DNA of 64,000 nucleotides from Amoebidium appalachense (Eukaryota > Ichthyosporea), in NCBI GenBank assembly GCA_963693365.1, contig CAVNZM010000002.1, positions 13,082,001 through 13,146,000 of the forward strand, in the 5' to 3' direction. The position numbers were made by a program, and so were the translations under genes. This document shows positions 59,225 through 64,000 of this stretch, piece after piece; position 1 is the first letter of the stretch; each line of letters starts with the position of its first letter. The notes under the pieces were generated by a model. It was not told the DNA's origin, did not search any database, and worked only from the letters and a program-made list of their open reading frames with translations.

Positions 59225-60579
59225 CCGCCCTTTTCGCATGAAATAACAAACTGGAAAAGAGGGAATCCAGGGGTGCACTCACCGCACATTCTTGCACAGA
59301 CACCCCCCAGGGCGTCAATTTCCCTCACCAGCTGACCCTTACCAATGCCCCCAAATGACGGGTTGCATGACATTTCGCCTGGAGTGGGGGGGGGGGGGAG
59401 GGGGTGCTTGTAAGTCAGTACAAAAGTACGTTTTGCAAACAAAAACAACTCCTGTAATCGGTACACAGACACTTCCATCGCATTCAAGAACATCGCAAAA
59501 CTATGTAATATGACGTGGTATCACGTAATTTACCTTAATCCTTCCGCAAAAACATCCTGGTTCAACCTCCTCCCCCTCCCTCCCCCCACCACACACACAC
59601 ACACACACACACACCACCACCACTGGTGCCGTACCCCCGTTTATCATCCTTCTCCCCCTTCTCCCAACTCCCTTCATTCGTTCCCTCCCTCTGCTCTCTC
59701 TCTCTCTCTCTCTCCTCCCTCCCCCCCCCCCCCCCCCCCCCCGTCTGCTCTCCTTTTTCTTGCAAACTCACCCACCCACATCACCTATCTACAGCCCCAT
59801 GGCACACACATGCAACCCATATTGTTAGCCCTACCAGAAACTCCATTATCCTTTTTTCTTGGTTGTCTTCAACTCCGCGCCCAACCAAAATCCCTCTCGC
59901 CATCCCCCCCCCCCCCCCCCCCCCCCCCCTTTCCCCCCCCCCCCCCCCTCCCCCCGTCTGCTCGCCCCGCCCCCCGCCCCTCCCACGTTCCACCAAAAAA
60001 ACGGACCGGAATCCTGAGCCTGTGATGAAACACCCACACCCACACCTCACCCACACTCACTTACCCCTCCACGCCCACCAGCACCCATTCTCCACCACCG
60101 AGCCACTCCTCCCGCCCCTACATCCCCCCCCACCGCCCCCCCTCCCCCGCTAGTCCCCCGGCCTCCCCTTCTACACACACACACACGACCACCGTGCCAT
60201 TCACCACACCCTCCTTCCCTCCCCTAACCACCTCCCTCCCCCCTCCCCCCCCCCCCCCCAACCCATCCACCCCATTCTCCTCTTCCTATCCCTCTGTTCA
60301 TGGCCCCCTCCCTTTCATTCGGAAATACCAAAAAGTAAAAACAAAAAGAGAAAAAAAAGCGACACACATACCCAGTGTTTTCTTGCTGTATGTCAGCAGG
60401 GCGGTACGTGCGCCCATGCGCGCAGCAGCCGAGCAAGCCTCCGTGCCGGCATGGCCGCCCCCAATGACTATGACGTCATATGTGTGCTCGCCCGCAGCGG
60501 CCGTGGCGTGCGTGTAGTGCCTGCAAACAGTAGATGCTAGGCGGAGGCGCACGGATGCGCTTGGGGCCAAGCGAAGCAT
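46468..60579 (-). CDS. MTO1: MTO1/GidA (MnmG): mitochondrial tRNA uridine-34 modification enzyme
   Basis: Eighteen exons total 2001 nt, giving 666 aa: 60579-60372, 59378-59283, 58610-58555, 57339-57277, 56764-56665, 56189-56115, 55610-55396, 54808-54699, 53743-53667, 53133-53017, 52539-52456, 51687-51641, 50994-50852, 50348-50240, 48925-48810, 48010-47901, 47142-47046 and 46645-46468. Every junction is GT-AG and in phase, and the length fits the family. Residues 1-28 are an Arg/Ala/Ser-rich mitochondrial presequence. The FAD-binding motif is [11 protein letters not shown] (about 38-48). Other family blocks are [53 protein letters not shown] and [18 protein letters not shown]. Both catalytic Cys (in SCNP and FCPS) are present. 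The C-terminal helical domain is intact. With the GTPase GTPBP3/MnmE the enzyme adds the carboxymethylaminomethyl/taurinomethyl group to U34 of mitochondrial tRNAs. About 12 kb of introns consist mostly of simple repeats. Confidence 0.96.
47272..47510 (+). repeat. Dispersed intronic repeat, copy A
   Basis: After poly-G: ATGTATGCGTTAGAGGGTTG ... GCAGGCAGAAGACACTTGAAC ... CAGAGCCCATCATCAGG ... CTAACCTCTTGCGCGTGG ... CCCATACTTTGTTTCAACAG. Lies in the intron before the exon at 47142. Confidence 0.85.
49030..49275 (+). repeat. Dispersed intronic repeat, copy D
   Basis: Poly-G, then GAATGCGTC, AAGTACGAAGTACACA, ACGATGCAGAATGC, AGCAGAGCCCATCCTCAGGG, and a tail with CACCCGTCTTGATCAGAGACG shared with the 56498-56612 copy. 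Confidence 0.8.
49830..50060 (-). repeat. Dispersed intronic repeat, inverted copy B
   Basis: Reverse complement of the copy A layout: minus strand ATGTATACATTAGAAAGGTG ... GCAGAAGATGCTTGAACAGAG ... CTCATCATCAGGGCTGTTCC. It is flanked by poly-C on the plus strand; a second start (TGTATACATTAGAGGGGTGG) lies at about 50087-50120. Confidence 0.82.
52285..52420 (+). repeat. Dispersed intronic repeat, copy E
   Basis: Poly-G, TAGAATGCGGAACC, TGGTACGAAGTACA, GAGAAACACGGTGCAGGACAC, CAACGCGCGCAGTGTGC, AGCAGAGCCAAGCCTCGAG, then poly-G again. Confidence 0.82.
55940..56035 (+). repeat. Dispersed intronic repeat, copy F (partial)
   Basis: Poly-G, TTAAAAGG, GCATAACAGGGTACGAAGCA, CACATTCACG; resembles the head of copies D and E. 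Confidence 0.6.
56498..56612 (+). repeat. Dispersed intronic repeat, copy C (3' part)
   Basis: CTTTAACCTCTCGCGCGTGG, CCCATACTTTGTTTCGACAG, AATAGGCGAGTCCACCCG, GACGAGCAGGGTTG; aligns with the tails of copies A and D. Confidence 0.82.
57691..57750. repeat. (TA)n microsatellite in an MTO1 intron
   Basis: About 60 bp of TA between exons 3 and 4; poly-G runs at 57222-57270 and 57352-57390 are in the same area. Confidence 0.95.
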
Positions 60580-61183
60580 TTTTGCCTTTCTCTATCTGCT
60601 GGTGTTCTCTTGTGGGGTTGTGTGATGTGGTGGATTGGAAGTGGTGAGGTGGTACGTGCGAGGGGGGAGGGGGTCGCTGGCCAGGGTGGGTGTGGGGAGG
60701 AAGCGAGGATCTTTGGAAGGATGGAGAGGGGGAACCGCGACGGAGGCGGGAGACGCCAAAGGGGGAGGTGGGATATAAGGGGCACCAGAAAAGGCAACCC
60801 TCAAGTAGGCTACAGAAGGCTACAGAGCGATGTCGAGGATTTTATGTTTCAAAGAAACAAACAATCAGAAGCTAATTGCTGGGTGTGAGCGTGCAGAATG
60901 ATATGCTGTTCCTCAACCAATAATGCCTGTTTTCCTTCTTCTATTTGCAAAGCTTTCAGTTAGGCCTACAGCCATGCCAGAATAAGATGGCAAATGTACA
61001 TGCTTCCTGGAGCTAGTCTCATTCAGACCCCATATATCATCATACTAAAAGAGAGAAAGATAATGAATGCTTCCAGAGAAGTAAACGCTTTAGATTAATG
61101 GCTCACTAAATCATGCGTGGTTATCGATGCGCAAAACTGGCACAAACTGATATTTGGGGGCCTGTGGACATGATCGACGGCTT
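60580..61183. promoter_or_regulatory. Divergent intergenic region between MTO1 and the peptide gene
   Basis: About 600 bp: G-rich near MTO1 and AT-rich unique sequence toward the plus-strand gene. No ORF of note; presumably holds the MTO1 promoter. Confidence 0.45.
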
Positions 61184-61190
61184 TATAAAT
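61184..61190 (+). promoter_or_regulatory. TATA box of the secreted peptide gene
   Basis: CTTTATAAATCG about 130 nt upstream of the ATG at 61318, leaving about 100 nt of 5' leader. Confidence 0.6.
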
Positions 61191-61317
61191 CGCATGTCAC
61201 ACTCACAGACAGTGCCTCAGTCATCAGGTCGTTTGAGTTCAGTGATTCGTGAATTCCACTTCACCTGATTTGCAAGTCTCTCGCGGCACTGCTCGGCACT
61301 GCTTGACAATCGGCAAA

Positions 61318-61746
61318 ATGCATTCGCGTCTGTTCAAGCAAATGGCTGTGGCCTTCGTGGTCTTCGCTCTCATCGCCAACCCGGCACCCGGCGCACAGGG
61401 GAGGCCGAGCCTCTTTAATCCCGGATATGGCAGATGGTTTCGGACTACGGCCACTGCAATCGCAAACACGGGCATAGATTTCGCAGCCCAAATCGCTAGG
61501 GAGGAGGCTGCATTGCCAAGGAACGTCGCCGGGAAACCCAGGAAACCGGCTGCAAGTAACGTCGCCGGGAAACGCAGCTACCAACGTGGCAAGCGGCGCT
61601 TTATAAACGGTGCATCCAACATCGTCACTGATGTCGGATGTGCCCTCCTGAATAACGCGGCTAACCGTTATGGTTTTGCGGATCAGTGTTGCAAGAGTGA
61701 AGGACTAAAAAAGTCCCGGGCAGCGAAAGTCTTCACTTGTTACTGA
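61318..61746 (+). CDS. Secreted peptide precursor (prohormone-like), monoexonic
   Basis: This ORF is 142 aa. Residues about 1-28 form a signal peptide (AVAFVVFALIANPAPGAQG). The mature part starts near RPSLFNPGYGRWF. A short duplicated element, NVAGKPRKPA then NVAGKRSYQ, is followed by RGKRRF. GKR and RGKRR are classical dibasic prohormone-convertase sites, and Gly before KR is the amidation signal. The C-terminal 45 residues, after the cleavage site, contain four Cys (VGCALL, QCC and a terminal FTCY), suggesting two disulfides. The spacing (C-x16-CC-x15-C) does not match insulin or relaxin, and no family is recognised. A TATA box upstream and AATAAA downstream make it a complete gene. A secreted antimicrobial or signalling peptide are both possible. 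Confidence 0.72.
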   Translation: MHSRLFKQMAVAFVVFALIANPAPGAQGRPSLFNPGYGRWFRTTATAIANTGIDFAAQIAREEAALPRNVAGKPRKPAASNVAGKRSYQRGKRRFINGASNIVTDVGCALLNNAANRYGFADQCCKSEGLKKSRAAKVFTCY

Positions 61747-61886
61747 GCTGTTCTGCTAAACCAAAAACAGATGCGCGCAAACAGCTGGCGTCAGTCTTTA
61801 TGAACGACCAGTGACCATGCAATTATACACTGCAAGCTTGGCGGAGACAACATGCATATGATGATGTTTTGAACGCCGTGTTGCAA

Positions 61887-61892
61887 AATAAA
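61887..61892 (+). terminator. Poly(A) signal AATAAA of the peptide gene
   Basis: GCAAAATAAAAAGTG about 140 nt after the stop codon at 61746. Confidence 0.6.
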
Positions 61893-62314
61893 AAGTGATA
61901 CCCACTACATGATGCCATGATTCTTCGATTCAGTGTACTTTCCGTATCATTGTCGGCGCGGCACCGTGGCAGTCCCGATATGGGAAGGAAACACGACACT
62001 GACTCAAGTCGCCTGCAGGGTTAACACTAAATCATTTTATACGGTACTGTACGTATCCCTAGTCCATAACTTGAGCACTCGGGCCAGGGGCCTCTGTGCC
62101 ACCTGAAACATGAGCCTAATAAAGCAGTCTGGGGTTCAAGTAGAATGCTCTTGTTTGATTGTAACCTCCACCTGGCAGTGCTGGTGCTCCAAACAAGTAC
62201 CGTGGCACACATCATGACGTGCACACTGATGAAGTTGCGCACTAGTACGTGTACGTAACTGAGCACGTACTACCAGTATGTACACTCTCACAAACGACGG
62301 ATGGTTTCCTCCCC

Positions 62315-62390
62315 CCCTCCCCTCCCCTCCCCTGCCCGGGCGCGGATTGAAACCTCAGGGCCTCCCTCCCTCTTTCTCTCTCTCCCTCCG

Positions 62391-62422
<32 letters not shown>

Positions 62423-62623
62423 CTCCCCCCCCCCCCCCCCCCCCCCCCCCCCCGAACAAAGTCTCTCTCCGAGTCTCTCTCACTAATCTCCGGGCCCCCT
62501 CTCCCCATTGAGCGCAATAACCTTTCCCCAAAAAAATTTAAGGCCTCGGTCTCTCCCTCTCTCTTTCTCTCTCCCCCCCTCTCTCCGAGGCTCTCAGTTC
62601 TTTAAATGTTGTCCTTGGCTCTC

Positions 62624-62681
<58 letters not shown>

Positions 62682-62700
62682 CTCTCTGAGGCTCTCTGAA
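62315..62700. repeat. (CT)n and poly-C tracts
   Basis: CT-rich sequence with poly-C at 62427-62452 and pure (CT)n at 62626-62677. No gene. Confidence 0.92.
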
Positions 62701-63450
62701 GCTCTCCCTGTGCCCCCGCGGTGTAGCACTTCATCAGGTTGAACGGGGATAAATCGAACCACAATAACGAACAATCATTGATCATGTGAGGACACCAGTT
62801 TACGGTGGAATGAATGTTGATTACAGTCACACATAGAAGCAAAAAAAGTTGCCTCACCAGAATTGTTCACACATAACAGAACGGTTGGTGTGCCTTCCGG
62901 GGGAAACAAAAATCTTCAGTTTTCTTTCCACTTTCTTTCTTTTATATCTTTTTTTTTTGGGGGGGGGGGGGGGGGGAGGGAGGGGGGGGGGGGGGGGAGG
63001 GGGGGGAGGGGGGGGCGGGGCCAGGGGAGAGGGGGTCAAGTTTTCAAAGTTGTTTTGTTCTGTTTGTTTGTTCATATTATAGCTTTCCCTTCAGAACTAA
63101 GGATGATATCAGTTGCGCATTCCTCCACATGGGGAAAAAAAGATTGCTGCGTTCTTTTCGTTGGTTTCCGAGTTTGCAAAACCCTGTACCCAGTCACTGG
63201 TTCTGCACGAGAAGGCTGAGAAGCAAGGGACAATTCTTCATTGAAGTACGCACAGGAAACCACTTATACCACTATGGTTGTGATGCAGTGATGATTTAAA
63301 TGCTCATGAATACCCACGTGCATGGATACGCTAGTGTCTGCAGCCTGGTATTCGTTTGGGCTAACTAGGCAACCACGGACCAGACAGGTTAGTAAAAGAT
63401 GTTCATCATGGGGTGCTATTGGATCAAGGTATGTGATTAAAAAGCTGCTT
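62701..63450. other. Unique sequence with a poly-G block
   Basis: No supported gene; poly-G/GGGGA at 62959-63015. Confidence 0.5.
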
Positions 63451-63469
63451 TAAAGTGCGTGATTTATTT

Positions 63470-63848
63470 TGGCTTCCCTTCGGCTTCCCTTCTTGTGTTC
63501 TTTCTCTTCTCTTTCCCTCTTTCCCTTTTTCTTTTCTTCCTCGGAGCTCTCCCCCTTTTCAGTCTCCCTCTCTCTCTCTCCTGTCTCTCTTTCTCCTCCT
63601 TCTCTCTCCCTCTTCTCTCTCTCTCTCTCTCCTCCCCTCCCCCCCCCCCTCCTCCCTCCCTCCCTCCCACTCCCTCTCTTTCTCTCCCTCGCGCGCGCGC
63701 CTGTGCGCTCTCTCTCTCTCAGGCTCTCTCTCAGGCTCTCTCTCTTACTCTCTCTCTCTCTCTCTCTCTCTCTCCCCCGCCCCTCCCTCTCCCTCTCTCC
63801 CTCTCCCTCTATCTCGCTCTCTCACTCCCCCCCCCCCCCCCCCCCCTT
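63470..63848. repeat. CT-rich low-complexity tract
   Basis: TTCCCTTC and (CT)n with a final poly-C; Leu/Ser ORFs are artefacts. Confidence 0.92.
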
Positions 63849-64000
63849 GACACTAATAATTAAAAATATGAATATTCAGTATTATGTATGCACACACATG
63901 AGAGCTTGGCATGCACACAAACACTCACACAGGTAACTGTGCAAACATACACTCACACCCACACCTGCTCGCCCACTCACTCACACACCCATCCACACCC

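Overview
This is nuclear DNA of a eukaryote. Three conserved genes can be rebuilt exon by exon across GT-AG introns on the minus strand: a JmjN/JmjC histone demethylase (10870-17149), a proteinase K-like secreted protease with eight EGF modules (32805-39321), and the mitochondrial tRNA-modifying enzyme MTO1 (46468-60579). The exon lengths of MTO1 sum to 2001 nt and those of the protease to 2880 nt, both exact multiples of three, which supports the splice sites. The lineage cannot be fixed from the sequence alone. EGF modules and a prohormone-like secreted peptide would suit a holozoan/animal-type genome, but protists with EGF-rich secretomes are not excluded. The window is saturated with simple sequence: poly-G/poly-C runs, (GT)n/(CA)n, (GA)n and several minisatellites. 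Homopolymer lengths should therefore be treated as uncertain.

Region 1-9.9 kb is compact, intronless and virus/mobile-element-like. It holds a GIY-YIG (T5orf172-like) protein with a duplicated N-terminal domain, an SF3 (D5/DUF5906-type) helicase, a four-finger C2H2 protein, four PD-(D/E)XK nuclease-like paralogues and two small proteins, one of them a Cys-rich membrane protein. The nuclease paralogues are arranged as a mirror around the helicase: short-long-helicase-zinc finger-long-short. The short outer copies have lost the catalytic Lys, and the long inner copies keep it and carry an extra C-terminal domain. TATA boxes sit about 35-60 nt before several start codons. One is shared by a divergent pair, one contains the stop codon of the preceding gene, and one is preserved inside the first ORF.

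Region 10-17 kb is the JmjC gene, whose introns are filled by minisatellites. Region 17-25 kb holds CCAAT-rich repeats, a 492-aa DPADPTDKKGTP-repeat/coiled-coil protein, tandem arrays, a small two-TM protein, a protein with two CxxxTxxGxPC-like Cys motifs, and a loopless GC-rich inverted repeat of about 384 bp. Region 25-32.8 kb shows no convincing gene, only simple repeats, a nested palindrome and one dispersed-repeat copy. Region 32.8-39.3 kb is the protease. Region 39.3-43.5 kb is simple sequence. A J-domain exon lies at 43.6-44.0 kb on the plus strand. MTO1 occupies 46.5-60.6 kb, with about 12 kb of intron carrying related dispersed repeats. A complete monoexonic secreted peptide-precursor gene with TATA box and poly(A) signal lies at 61.2-61.9 kb. 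CT-rich tracts follow to the end.
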